Program-made: the position numbers and the translations under genes
Assembly (NCBI GenBank): GCA_002785995.1
Contig: NHNV01000006.1
Span: forward strand, 63,219 to 127,218
Direction: 5' to 3'
DNA from: Mycosphaerelloides madeirae
Lineage: Eukaryota; Ascomycota; Dothideomycetes; Mycosphaerellales; Mycosphaerellaceae
Length of the DNA stretch: 64,000 nucleotides
Shown here: piece after piece, positions 1 through 10,855 of the stretch
Layout of the letters: every line of letters begins with the position of its first letter
Position numbering within the stretch: the stretch's first letter is position 1
The notes under the pieces: model-generated
Databases searched by the model: none
What the model was told of the DNA's origin: nothing
The model's input: only the letters and a program-made list of their open reading frames with translations

Positions 1-1
1 C

Positions 2-806
2 GTCGGCTCAACCGGAAACATCGGCGTCTCCGCCGTGCTTGGAGCTCTCAAAGCCGGCTACCACGTCCTCGCTATTGTTCGCAACCAGGCTTCGGCAGAG
101 AAGTTATTTGGTTATGTCAGGACCAGGGACGGGATTACAATCGTCCAGGCAGATGTCATGTCCGATGACGGCGTCCAAAACGTCGTCGAGAGAGTGAAAG
201 CCGGCGAGCTGCCCGATTTCCAGCATGTCTATGCTTGTGGTCAGTATCGAATTTAGGAAGATCTGATAAGAGGGCTGATGTTGTGAAGCTGGTGGCGTCT
301 ACAGTGCCACGCCACTCCTGGAAATCACTACCACCGAGCTCAGGGAGGCCATGGCCCTCAACTTCGAATCGAACTACTGTACGTACCTCGTGTCACTCAT
401 CGTTCGACACCGATTAACACCATCGCCAGATGCATACCGCGCCACGGTCCCCTACCTCCTTTCCAAGAATCATCCAAAAAGCACGTGGACCCTCTGCACC
501 GGAGGTCAAGGTGACATCGCCGAGCGTGCCGTACCAGCCATGAACCAAGGTGCTCTCTTTTCCATGGCCAACGCAGCCTCTCGTGCGAACGTATCGACGA
601 ACATCCGTTTCAATGAAGTTTACCTGAACTTCAGAGTCGAAGAGGATTCCAGCGCGGCGAAGACGGGCGCAGTCAGAGCTTCTGACTTTGCCAAGGTCTA
701 TGAAAGCGTGCTCGCGAAAGCGGATATCCGGAGCTCCAGGGTTATTGTGAATGTGCCGGAGGACATGCAGAAGCTGAGAATCGAGAAGAGGCCGAAACTG
801 TATTGA
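2..806 (+). CDS. SDR / NmrA-like NAD(P)-binding oxidoreductase (5' end outside window)
   Basis: The first bases already encode the Rossmann motif GSTGNIG, so the true start lies left of the window. Manual exons are 2-239, 289-378 and 430-806. The introns (240-288, 379-429) are 49 and 51 bp, GT-AG, and keep frame. The protein has a nucleotide-binding N-terminus, a segment ACAGGVYSATPLLEITT, then a C-terminal half without membrane segments, so it looks like a soluble short-chain dehydrogenase with an atypical substrate domain. I cannot see a clear YxxxK catalytic pair. The substrate is unknown. Nothing adjacent suggests a pathway partner except the broken PhyH gene downstream. Family assignment rests on the glycine motif and overall pattern. 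Confidence 0.72.
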
Positions 807-1537
807 GAGATTGCCAGATTGACGATGTCTAGTGGAAAGTCACGCATAGCTCGGGCCAAGCCTGTTCGTGCCTCAGAGTGGATGCTGGAGTAGCTAGTCA
901 ATACATTGACTTGTCCATGTGCTTTCTTGTTCCACCATCTTTCTCATATATTCCACAACGCTCCTCAACAGCGCCGACCGAAGGAGTCTTCCGTATATCC
1001 GCTCACGCTTCTACTTTCCGGAGAATCCGCGACGGGTCACCTGATTCTCCGTGTCTACATAGCCATACATGCAGATATACGCAGCAGAGAGCATGATCTG
1101 AGACCTATTGTAACTCTCATCTTCGCTGACACCGCTTACTGCCGCAAATCCTTCTCTTCATCGAGATCGTGTTCCTCTTTAGTCGAGAGTCTCGGATACG
1201 TCAGGCTGCCTTGTGAACGACATTGTCAACGCAGGGTGTGGATGAGGTGAGATTGTGAATGCGATAAGTGAGGAGAAAGATTAAGAACGATGTGAGGTGA
1301 AGGGTGTTTTGGACCAGGGGTCTAACAGATGACCACGACTTTTACTCTACAATGTCGTGTGTGGATCCCGAGCTCGGGAAAGAACTCCTCCCTCTTCAAC
1401 TTCTCCTCACCAACATCATCTCACTCTTCATAGCATCAGATCATGCACAATTCCACGCCTGCTTGAGGAAATTTAAGAGCAGCGCAAGGTAGGCTGTATG
1501 TTCTCCTTCCCACTTCATCCCATTCTCTCCCTTCAAA
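807..1537. other. intergenic, no gene seen
   Basis: I read both strands and found only short ORFs without recognisable motifs. It holds the 3' flank of the SDR gene and the upstream region of the broken PhyH-like gene. Confidence 0.4.
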
Positions 1538-2636
1538 ATGGCATATCTCCTTTCACGCATCAACTTCCGCGCTCCTAGGTCAATCCGCAACCTCAGGACC
1601 AAACGCAGGGCGTCAACGCTACCAACGACCATTCAGCCTTCTGGTGCTGAGATAAAGTCGGGTCGCCTGGACAAACGGAACCTAGAGATCGCCGTCAGAT
1701 CCTTCACGCAGATGGATTCGTCGTGGTATTCGATGTCATCCCGCACTCCGCCCTCGACAGCCTGAACTTGAAAAGGGTAGAAGACGCTCGTATACTGCAG
1801 GCCGGAGGCAAGGATGGCCCGTTCAACCACAACGTCGGAAACATCGTAAGACCAAAATTCCTCTCGTTGCATGGAGAGCAACTCACAACTCGGCCAGCAA
1901 CAAGACCCCCCTTCAATCCTCGCACACTTCCGCCCCTCCATCTTCCTAAACCCCATCGCCACACAGATCACCACCGGCTTCATAGGCCCCATACCAAAAT
2001 GGACCTTCTGTAGCGGAAACACCGCTCTACCCCCCTCCCCAGTGGTGAATCCAAACGGCGATCCGTCCACTTCGATGCGGGATTTCGCCCACCCCTCTCC
2101 TCCATTCGCATTAGCCGTCAACGTGCCCCCGATAGACTGCACTCCCGAGAATGGGAGTACGGAGATATGGCTCGGTAAGCACACCGGCGCTTTGTCCGGT
2201 TTACATGTCCAAGAAGGCCTGCATGGCGAACGAGCGAGTGGACATATCAAGCAAGACTTGCTCGATCAACGACGAAAGATTCGCCGACCGAGTCGGCTTG
2301 AGATTGCGAAAGGTAGTATTGTCATCCGGGATTTGCGTCGGTGGCATGCTGGGATGCCCAACTATACTAAAGATGTTCGTGTGATGTTGGCTACGACTTC
2401 GTCCTGGTAACTTCTTCGAGGGCTTTTTTAAGCCAATGCTGATAGGACATCCAGTTCACTTTGCGCCGTGGTAGCGCGATCAAATGCGTCTCGAGTTTTC
2501 CGAAACCATCCGGCCATTGATCAGAGAGCACACCATGCTTGACGTCCCTGTTGATTAGGTCTCTGAGCAGCAGGCCGAGGAGCGATACCTCAATCATGGG
2601 TTTGTGAACAGTCATGACCTTGGCCAGGTCGAATAG
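1538..2636 (+). pseudogene. broken phytanoyl-CoA dioxygenase (PhyH)-family gene
   Basis: Fragments in several frames align in order with fungal PhyH-domain Fe(II)/2-oxoglutarate oxygenases. These are an N-terminal block (LDKRNLEIAVRS, then HADGFVVVFDVIPHS one frame over), a 52-bp intron at 1846-1897, SIFLNPIATQITT with PKWTFCSGNTA, NVPPIDCTPENGSTEIWLG, and GSIVIRDLRRWHAGMPN with the distal iron-binding His. The proximal H-x-D is readable only in an alternative frame (VHFDADF near 2068-2090). The main frame therefore shifts out and back in around it. A further frameshift lies near 1705. The C-terminal block (HFAPW...LEFSETIRPL...LDVPV...RYLNHGFVNS) carries TAG at 2472 and 2556, where the family would have Tyr and probably Trp. 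An extra intron near 2408-2450 may bridge one frame change, but the remaining lesions make an active enzyme unlikely. Confidence 0.75.
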
Positions 2637-2740
2637 CCAGCCCAGGTCGAAAGTACGCCAGATGAGCTGTATACGCCAAGTGAAGTATGCTCATTACTCG
2701 TTTCCAAATCGGCTCAAAAATGCAGCCTATCAATGTCATT

Positions 2741-3598
2741 CTACCTGCCTGGCGACCCATACGAGCAAGCACTCGGGCCAGCCGTACTCCCACTCAACGT
2801 ATTCACCACAAGCGCCCACACATTCAAATCATACGCCTCCCCAATATGTCCCACCGGATCATCTGGACAAAAATCCTGCACATACAAATTCCGCACGCCG
2901 CTCTCCCTCACAAAACTCGTCGTCGAAGGCGTTACCAACTCATCGTACTTGCTCGCAATAATCGTAACCGAGTTCCCTTCTTGGACGATAGGTCCGTTGT
3001 CCAGTGCTACGATCGCACTGCCACCATCCACGATATCGTCGCAGGCAGGACACCCGAAATCCACGAGGATGGTCTGCACGAGCTCATTGGTAAGGTTCCC
3101 GCCGATGTACGATACGTTGTAAAGGTTGAAAAAGCTCGTCCCATGCGTAGGCGGCGCAATAGCAACAATCTTATCCACAACTTCCTTGATCCCCTGCTCA
3201 AACTTGGGCAAATAAAGCGTCTGAAACGCGCCCTCCGAATGCCCTACAAAATCCACGTCCACATTCGGGTAGGCGGCGTGCACGGTGTGGACGAATTGCG
3301 CGAGTTGAGCGGCAGACTCTTCGATGGGTTGCAGGCCGCCGACGAAGGGAAAGGCGGGGTAGTCGCCGTAGGTGATGGAGAAGGTGCAGAAGTCTAGTTG
3401 TTGGAGGTGCGCTTCGAGGTAGTTGAGGTCTTCGTAGTAGGTTGCGCCGAGGCCGTGGAAGAGGACTACGGGGTTGGGGTGCGTTGTGCTGGTGCAGGTG
3501 AAGTCGTTGTGTTTGGCTTGGCGGGGGATGAGGAGGGGTGTGGGCGTTGCGGTAGCAAAAGAAGCGGCGCCGGCGAGTAGGAGGATTGGGAGTAACAT
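2741..3598 (-). CDS. secreted lipase/esterase of the alpha/beta-hydrolase fold
   Basis: An intact single-exon ORF of 285 residues starting at ATG 3596-3598. Residues 1-18 form a signal peptide (hydrophobic LLPILLLAGAASFATA). The oxyanion strand VVLFHGLGA lies near residue 44, the nucleophile elbow GHSEG near 119, a likely acid in KYDELVTP near 220, and the catalytic His in VGHIGEA near 250. Several NxS/T sequons fit an extracellular glycoprotein. The pattern matches the fungal lipase class 2 (EstA-like) group, which hydrolyses acyl esters and triglycerides. It is convergent with the broken PhyH gene. Substrate chain length cannot be told from sequence. Confidence 0.85.
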   Translation of the reverse strand: MLLPILLLAGAASFATATPTPLLIPRQAKHNDFTCTSTTHPNPVVLFHGLGATYYEDLNYLEAHLQQLDFCTFSITYGDYPAFPFVGGLQPIEESAAQLAQFVHTVHAAYPNVDVDFVGHSEGAFQTLYLPKFEQGIKEVVDKIVAIAPPTHGTSFFNLYNVSYIGGNLTNELVQTILVDFGCPACDDIVDGGSAIVALDNGPIVQEGNSVTIIASKYDELVTPSTTSFVRESGVRNLYVQDFCPDDPVGHIGEAYDLNVWALVVNTLSGSTAGPSACSYGSPGR

Positions 3599-4178
3599 GT
3601 TGGCAGTGTGATCGCGATGAGGTGTCGCTGTCTGGCAGCACTGGAGCAGATGAAGTCTAATTCATATTGTACTTTTTGCTTGCATCCGGAGATCGTCGGT
3701 GCACGGTGATGTCGTCGCGACTAAGCTTTCATCTTCGGGTTGTGATATTGGTACGGCATCGCACTAAAGCAGGAGCTCCCCCCGCTTGAAGGCCTTTTGG
3801 TGCTCCACTGTGGCTTTTGTTACGTCGATTGGCTGAATGCATTGTCCGAACTCGGAAGAATGTTGTTGTGTTCCAAGGAGGATGGATATATGTGGAAACA
3901 TGCGGTCTTCGCTGAAGATCGCATTGCAGGGATGTTGTCTTAGCACACCTGTCTTTTTTGCTCTGTTGTGCACGTCAATTGGACCGGAGACGCCTGGTGA
4001 ATTGAATAACAGTCCGCCTGGTGGACACATAGTTGGGTATCATTCCGTTCGCTATTGCCGCTCGAAAATATCGCTGGTTTCCCTGCTTGTTCACCAGCGG
4101 GATTCGGCGAGGCTCAGATTCACACCAAGCATACCAAATGTGCTCGTCGGCTTTCGCTCGAGCTGCCTCAGACGGGGT
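3599..4178. other. intergenic, no gene seen
   Basis: Upstream region of the lipase and 3' flank of LSM12. It has only short unconvincing ORFs. The small ORF at 3764-4030 has no recognisable motif. Confidence 0.4.
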
Positions 4179-5007
4179 TTATCCTCCCTTTCTTGGGCCT
4201 GTGGGCGTCGCCGTCTTTCGATCCTTGTCCTCTTTCTCCTTCAACTTCTTCCTCTCGCCCTCCAGTATCTTCTTGATCCGTAAGATGTTAGCAGGATCGT
4301 TGGCCTGGCCCTTGCAGTCTTCCGGGCGGTAGGGAGAGCAGATGATGACTTTCTCGTCGGCGACAATCTCCGTGTTGTGCCATCTCACTTGCACGTTTCT
4401 GAACAATACTTGTCAGCTCTCCACATTCATATACTCGCCTTTGAATATTACTCACATCCTCTTGAGGGCATCGAATATGGCCTGTCCTTCCTTGCTCACT
4501 CCTTTTCCGCGGTCTAACTCTTCATCCTTCAGCTTTCGAATCCTGGCCTCTTCGCGCCTCCTCAGCTGCGCGATATCAACTGGTCCGATAGTCGGCTGCG
4601 CAGCGACAAAACCGCCATCGCCTGCCAGGGACAGGACTTGGAAGCTCTGAATTCGGGAGATGGGCACGATGTGGTAGTCGCCGACAGTGCTCGAGGAGGA
4701 GGTACGGGTGTTGATGGCGACAATATTGAGGATGGGGTCGGCGGTGTAGAGGCTGCCTTCGTAGGTTTGTGAATGTGGTGCCGCAGTCGTGACTCTCACC
4801 CTGGAATAATGGCAATTTGGTCAGCTATCCTTTCGTCTCTGCTACTGCATATCGGCCTGCTGACCTCGCACCAATCGCCTTCCCCAAGCTCTCCAGCGGA
4901 TCTGCCAGCGGCTGCATAGCTGGGCTGTTCCCACCGCCGCCAGTCTTGGGCGTCGCGACCTTTCCCGCAATGCTGTTGCGCTTGTTGCCGTTGTTATTAT
5001 CCGCCAT
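4179..5007 (-). CDS. LSM12: LSM12-family RNA-associated protein
   Basis: Exons on the minus strand are 5007-4865, 4800-4456 and 4398-4179, giving 235 residues. Introns of 64 and 57 bp are GT-AG and phase-consistent. The short polar N-terminus (many N, K and G) leads into an Sm-like fold (VRVTTAAPHSQTYEGSLYTADP, then hydrophobic INTRT strands). Next is the anticodon-binding (AD) domain typical of LSM12 (IAQLRRREEARI...VSKEGQAIFDALKR, then VQVRWHNTEIVADEKVII). The C-terminus is Lys/Glu-rich. LSM12 proteins associate with Pbp1/ataxin-2 and ribosomes in the cytoplasm. Placement in that complex is family knowledge and not visible here. The start is the first ATG in frame and gives a full-length domain. 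Confidence 0.85.
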
Positions 5008-5473
5008 ATCGCACCCAGCTCTTCTTGTGTGTTATTTGTAGCTTGTGGCGATTCCCCTGAAAGCAAGCACGGCAGCTGGCAGAGACGCTCGCGGCGCACA
5101 CGACACTATCGCATGTGGTATTCGTGTACGGAGACTCGCTCGAATATATGCCAAAAGAGCGTCGTGAAGGAAATGGGTGTGAACGAAGGTCTGGGAGCGC
5201 AGTTACGGCAATCAATGCAAGAAATCACAGCAGACGAGGTGGTGGGAGGATGGAGGTGAGCGTGAGATGAATGGAAGTGGAGACCGCGCTGTGGAGCTAA
5301 ATCACGCACGGGCCATGTGAGGTCTCGAGGAGCATCCAGTTGCAGTCGCAGCATAAACTCCTTGGTGCCATTCAGAAACAACCCTCAATGTTACTGAACG
5401 TATCAAATCTACCACTCCACTCCTGTCCAAGCAAACTTTTCCATCACTCGTGAGTCTCTGTCAACTCCTCAGC
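5008..5473. other. intergenic, no gene seen
   Basis: LSM12 promoter and 3' flank of the NTF2-like gene. No motif-bearing ORF on either strand. Confidence 0.4.
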
Positions 5474-6233
5474 TCAGGTCCAGGGATTACTGGCAACCGG
5501 ATCCTTCCTGACTAGCCTACCCAAAGAGCGTTTGCTAGTATCGCAAGGCGAAGGTCCAGGAGTATATGAGCCCATGTCAACCAAAAATGCTCCAACATTG
5601 AGCTCGGCTTCGATTTTCTCGATCAAATAAGGCTCCTCTTGATTCCCCTCTTGGCAGGCAGTGTCTACGATGCAACCACGATTAGCATCAAGGTGCAAAC
5701 AATAATGAGAGCTTTGGCTAGACTTACGAAGAATCGAAATGCCTTGGATTTGCTGCGGAGAAACGGCGAACTTCCATTTGACGAAGACCTGCGGTATTTA
5801 TTAACGCTGTTTTTCACTTCGATGAGCGGCATTGCGCACATTGGTACAGTCATGGTACACGTTGATGAGCTGGAAGGGCATTTTGTGTTGAGTTTTCTGC
5901 GAATTTTCGAACTCGTCAAGAGAGCTGTACGTCAAAGACCCGAGCTGTTCTAAGTGTCAGCACAAGCAAAACACAATACATCGCAGTAATGAAGCAGACA
6001 CATACCGGCTTGGGACAATTAGTGCCGTTGCTCATGAGCCAGTTCACACTATCGGACTGATCGGTGAAGTCCGGCGTCAAGACTTGTTCTGCCAGTTGAT
6101 CCGAGTAGTTGTTGAATAGATCAGCGTAGTTCTGCGCTACATCGTTGGCTGTAGCATCCATGAGACACGTCGCGCTGGCCAGACCCAGGAGAGCGGCGAG
6201 CAGTAGGATTTTATTGGGGAACGCAGCCTTCAT
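5474..6233 (-). CDS. secreted NTF2-like domain protein
   Basis: A four-exon minus-strand gene: 6233-6006, 5944-5840, 5788-5728 and 5664-5474. It encodes 194 residues, and introns of 61, 51 and 63 bp are all GT-AG and phase-consistent. The start was chosen at MKAAFPNKILLLAALLGLASA because it gives a clean signal peptide. Earlier codons in frame would bury it. The mature part shows the pattern of the small fungal NTF2-like family: VAQNYADLFNNYSDQLAEQVLTPDF, CPKPLGSLTYSS, PFQLINVYHDC, then a late IEKIEAELNVGAFLVDMGSYTP strand pair. These proteins are secreted, Cys-containing and of unknown function. No catalytic residues can be assigned. Confidence 0.8.
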
Positions 6234-7508
6234 ATTGGCGAATACCAGAACGAATGACGAGACTTGGTTGCAGGTAAAGTACGACGAGCAAAGAGCGACG
6301 AGACTGAAGGCCAAGAACTTAACGAGTGATCACCTAGCCACTGAAGAGAAGCAGACACTCTTTTATAGTCGAGGTGATGCTCCTCCACCAGGAGATGCAT
6401 CCACCTGATTCAACTCAAAGCGCCCATATCCTGGAAAGTATCGGGTTCGATCCCGAACACTATTCTGATGGACGGACCTGCAGCAAAGAAGCTCTAGCTG
6501 CAGCCCAAGACCTTGGACAAGCACTGAGTCCTGAACGCTGGCTTAGGACAGTGTCATGCTATGATGCGCCTGATATGAGAATGCCTGTGCTGGGTGATCC
6601 TGACCGGCCAGTCCAACTTTCTATGGCTGATGCCTGTTAAGACTGCACCAAGATGAGCTGCACCTGGGAGAGAAGTCTGAAATTAGTTTTCGAGGCAGAG
6701 AAGAGCCTCGAATCTTGAAATGACGTCCGATAAAGTCCATGTGGAAACCTGATGCTGCCTTCAGTGCGAATCATGTCGAGCTCGAGTCGGAGCTTTTTGA
6801 AAGTATACTGTCTTTTCTGAGTTACCAAGGGTCGCCAGGGTCGCTGAGTGCATGATCGTGTATCGGAGAATTAATGGGGTCCCGTTCGGACATAATCCTG
6901 TTGGCAGTAAGTCACCTTTGGCTGGGATCATTGCGCCTGGGAAATTTCGATGGCTGGTGGTCACTCAAGTTGGTTTGGTGGTCATGAATCGCAGCGTACC
7001 GCACCCTTCCGAGCTGTCTACGCCGGCGGCGAGGTTGAATCGTTCGATCGAAGTTATCCAGGGATGGTGATGATGATAAGAAGAAGAGCAAGAGAAGTCG
7101 GTGAAGCGCGAGGAAGTCGCGATGAACACTCGGACCGCCGGCCGCCCATGGCGCATTGGCGCTCGACCTCATCTCTTTTCCATCGCTGCTTCTTCTCCCT
7201 TCATCATCACCTTCATTCACTTCAATCGCATGCCAGTACTCTCATGGCACAACCACGCGGAGGAGCATGGCCTCGCTAAGCATCACATGCATAAGCAAGC
7301 GAGGCTTGATTGCGCTGCATGGCAAGGCTAGCCAGCTATGGAGATCAGCCCGCGATCCTGCGATGCTCACAATGATCTTATCAAGCCGCTCCTCCCGTGC
7401 TCGTCGGATGTCGTTTGCAACTGCTTGCTTCGTGTATTTAGGTGAGATGATATCTGCGGTTCCTTTTCCCTCTCTTCATCCGTATCAAAACTTCACTTAA
7501 ACGACACC
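6234..7508. other. long intergenic stretch, no gene recognised
   Basis: About 1.3 kb upstream of both the NTF2-like gene and the permease. ORFs near 6374-6640 and 6950-7500 show no known motif. A self-complementary TCGGGTTCGATCCCGA near 6442 looks like a T-arm but has no tRNA around it. Confidence 0.4.
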
Positions 7509-9104
7509 ATGAGCCTCGACCAGCAAATCAAGACAGATAAACATCATGGCGAGGAACAGGATGAAACTACCATGGCAGAACTCGGCAAAGTTCAGCAGTT
7601 CAAACGACACTTTGGCTTTTGGAGTCTTCTCGGACTGACAGCTTCCATGATGTGCACCTGGGAAGCTGTGTTCTTCGCCAATGCTACTGCAATGCTGAAC
7701 GGAGGCCCGCCAACACTCGTATATGGCTTCATATATGCTGTGCTTGGAGCGCTTTCCACAGCAGCTTCCCTCGCGGAGATGGCTAGTATATACCCAACAT
7801 CTGGTGGACAATATCATTGGTGTGCTATGCTTGCGCCGCCTTCGCAGAAGGTGTTTTTGAGTTGGTTCTGTGGATGGTATGGCGTCCCTACCTCCAGATA
7901 GAAAGGAAAGAAGCTGATTTGGGTCAGGATTGCAACGCTCGGATGGATCGCAAACACCGCTGCTGGAGCCTTCTTCGCCGCAACCATGATCCAAGGTATT
8001 CTCGTACAGAACGATCCATCCTACGTATACGAACGCTGGCACGGCACGCTTCTCATGTGGGCCGTCCTACTTGTCGTCTTCATCATCAACAGCATCGGCA
8101 CCAGGCTCCTTTCCCTCATCGAAAGCTTCATCATGACCCTTCACCTCACGGCCTTCCTCGGAATCTTGGTCCCCCTAGTGTACTTCTCACCCCACGGCAC
8201 GCCACAATCCGTCTTCGTCACATTCACAAACGCCGCAGGCTGGGATAGCAACGGCCTTGCCTGGTTCGTTGGGCTTATCAGTGCCAACCTCCCCCTGATT
8301 GGCTACGATGGCCCGGCTCATCTCGCAGAAGAAGTCCGAAACGCATCAACAATCGTACCTTGGTGTATGGTCGGCACAGTCCTCATCAACGGCCTACTCG
8401 GCTTGGCAATCGCAATAGCCTTCTCCTTCTGCCTCGTCCCAACCTTCGACGACGCCCTCTCTAGTCCCACAGGCTACAATTTCATCGAAGTCTTCTACAC
8501 AGCCGTCGGCTCCGCAGGAACAGCAGTCATGACATCCCTCCTCATCGTCCTTATGTGGAGCGCCACCTTCGGTTTCCTCGCGACCAGCTCCCGCCAAACC
8601 TGGGCCTTCGCCAGGGACAACGGTCTCCCTTTCTCAACGTACTTCACTCACGTCAACCCAACTCTCACAATACCACTTCGCTCCATCGTCCTGTGTACCC
8701 TCATTCCCTGTCTCCTCGCTCTGATAAACATCGCCTCAACAGTGGCCTTTAATGCTTTCGTCTCCATTACCGAAGCTGGCCTTTTCATCTCATACCTCAT
8801 CCCTATCATCCTCATCACGATCAAGAAAATCAGAGGCGACGCAATGGAATACGGACCCTGGTCTATGGGCAAGATTGGCGTGGCTTTTAATGTCTTCTCC
8901 GCCATATTCCTGGTGATATCCGTCTTCTTCTCTTTCTTCCCGCCGGAGACGCCTGTGACGGCCGTCACCATGAACTGGTCTTGCGTTGTCTTTGGTGGCT
9001 TTGTGATTATTGGGCTTATTTGGTTTGGGATCTTCGGGAGGAAACAGTACATTGGGCCTGTGGTGGAGAGAACGATTTTGGTGACGCAGGAGGTGAAAAT
9101 GTGA
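7509..9104 (+). CDS. amino-acid/GABA-type permease (APC superfamily)
   Basis: Exons 7509-7876 and 7928-9104, with a 51-bp GT-AG intron, give 514 residues. The cytosolic N-terminus precedes the APC consensus (FGFWSLLGLTASMMCTWEAVFF, then GGPPTLVYGF). SLAEMASIYPTSGGQYHW is the family signature between TM2 and TM3. About 12 hydrophobic segments follow, and ATSSRQTWAFARDNGLPFS is the hallmark loop after TM8. This matches fungal plasma-membrane GABA, choline and amino-acid permeases. The substrate cannot be fixed from sequence. It has no obvious functional partner nearby. Confidence 0.88.
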
Positions 9105-9514
9105 GAACAATTCTGGGAAGATGATAATTATCGGGCACCCTACAAACTCAGAATTACATGTCTTTTAGAGGCTTACCTAGAGGCTGCTTACTGCCTCGAC
9201 ACTGGACTGCTTAGCAGATAGATCGGCAAATTGTAGTCTCGCATCTCGAGAATGATCACTTAGAGACAGGTCTAGTATTGCTGGCAGTGCCACAGATTGA
9301 AAAGGAATACTCGAGATGCCACTTTCATCTGGACCCAGCCTACTAGACTGGGAAAGCTAGTAGGTGCACGATGATCATCAAGCCTTCATGCATGCCAGTC
9401 CCTCAGAAAACATCGAGGTTCGCTCATCAACAGCCGCAAAGACCAACAAAGGTTTTCTTCCGCGCCTGTACGCCCCAGTTATATCCAATACTGCATGCCA
9501 GTCCTCGAACAACA
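9105..9514. other. intergenic with one copy of a dispersed short motif
   Basis: 3' flanks of the permease and the F-box-like gene. It contains TCGAGATGCCACTT at about 9311, a motif that recurs elsewhere in the window. No gene seen. Confidence 0.4.
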
Positions 9515-10791
9515 TCAAGGCTCACTCTCCAACAACTGCACTTCTCTGCCACTGATCGTCTCCTCTACATCCTCGGGGTTTAAAGCTACATGGTACGCCA
9601 ACAGCTCCGTCGCCCACTCCAATGCCTGCGAACCCGAATCCGGTCCCAACTCGCCGATGCTCTGCATCACAGTGCCCTTATCATACGTCCTATACGTCGC
9701 CTTCCTCTTCGTCTCGTTGTAAACCACCCCCATCACTGCGTACTCAAATCGAAAAAGAACATAGTCTGCCGTGACAAAAATCTCATCGTAGGCGCAGGAT
9801 GACGAAGGATATGATCGCTTACTGGTGGAATCACACCGTTGCGCAGGAGCTCGCAGATGCGGTGTACGCCGATCCAATTCTCGAGGATCAGCTTTGTCGT
9901 CTCGCGGATGCTCAGGAGATCTAGCTCAAGGCTGAAGTAGCACTCAATGAACTTTCACTCCGTCTCGTCCTCCCTGAATGTGCTGCCACCGCTGTGCCAG
10001 GCGGAAATGCTTGATGTGGAGGTGCGAGAGCGGACCCTGGAGCTGGTAGTGTCCGATGTTTACACACGCGAAGGAGTTCTTGCCGAACGTGAGCTCCAGA
10101 AATCTTCTCGTCGTACCGTCGAAGTAGTCGTGTAGCTCGTCAAATCCAATTGTGACCGACTTCAGCTTCCGCATACGCGCGCACTTGTGGACGATTGTAG
10201 GGAGACGCGGCCGATAGTAGTCGAGCCAATCCCAACTGTCGACCGGGTTGACCAATTCGAGATGGCGCACGAGGCGATGGAGGTCCACGCCACCGCAAGC
10301 GCTGATGCCTTCCCATTGCTCAGGGTAGTGCAGACGGATGGTGTTGACTTCGTAGAAGGCGTCGAGCGCTTCGTGGTGCAGCTTGCGGTTGATCTTCAGT
10401 GCGGATATGTCGATTTTGTCTTTAAAGTAGGCGGGAGCGGGCGGTGCGTCGTGTTTGAGGGTGTATCCGAAGATTTTGAGGCGGATTTCCGTCGACAGGC
10501 GTTCGAAGGGTGAGGCGGGCGCCGACGCCACCTTGTGCTGTGAATATTTGAGTCAGCACTGTCTGTCTCGCTGGTGAACGAACACGTTAGATGGCTGGCG
10601 TGGCAAGGCGTGGCGTGGTCCGGTGTTGTATGGCAGGAATGGCAATGGCTTTGACGAGTTGACCTGCGAGAAGGGCGTTATACCTGTGAAATGTGAGTGG
10701 GTTGTTGTTGTGAACACGGCGAGCAATTTGTTTCGCAAATTAGTGGCGAACTTTCGGAACGTTCCGCTCGCGCCTGCTGTTTGAAGCGCAT
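9515..10791 (-). CDS. F-box/2EXR-like protein, reading frame apparently disrupted
   Basis: The intact part (about 10537-9944) reads FERLSTEIRLKIFGYTLKH followed by INRKLHHEALDAFYEVNTIRL, the signature of the large family of fungal F-box/2EXR-like proteins. A likely first exon is 10791-10684 (ATG at 10789-10791), spliced through a 146-bp intron (10538-10683). Downstream, coding-like sequence continues in another frame: FREDETE, then TGA at 9955-9957 where Trp (TGG) is expected, then KFIECYFSLELDLL, a 41-bp intron, IFVTADYVLFRFEYAVMG and on to a stop at 9515. Either the gene has one frameshift plus one nonsense change, or an unusual 118-bp intron starting at GTAAAC skips this part. I favour disruption because the skipped part itself reads like protein. 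Partners and targets are unknown. Confidence 0.5.
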
Positions 10792-10855
10792 GTGAAAGTC
10801 AATCTGAGTGATTGATGCACCTTCCCATCAAATTATTCATTATCATCAACGCTCC

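Noticed and set aside
1633..2250. 205-codon minus-strand ORF
   Set aside because: It is antisense to the PhyH-like blocks on the plus strand, which carry recognisable motifs. The minus reading has none.
2687..3397. 236-codon plus-strand ORF
   Set aside because: Shadow of the lipase on the opposite strand; Arg/His-rich with no motif.
6430..6460. T-arm-like sequence suggesting a tRNA
   Set aside because: No acceptor stem, D-arm or anticodon arm can be drawn around it.
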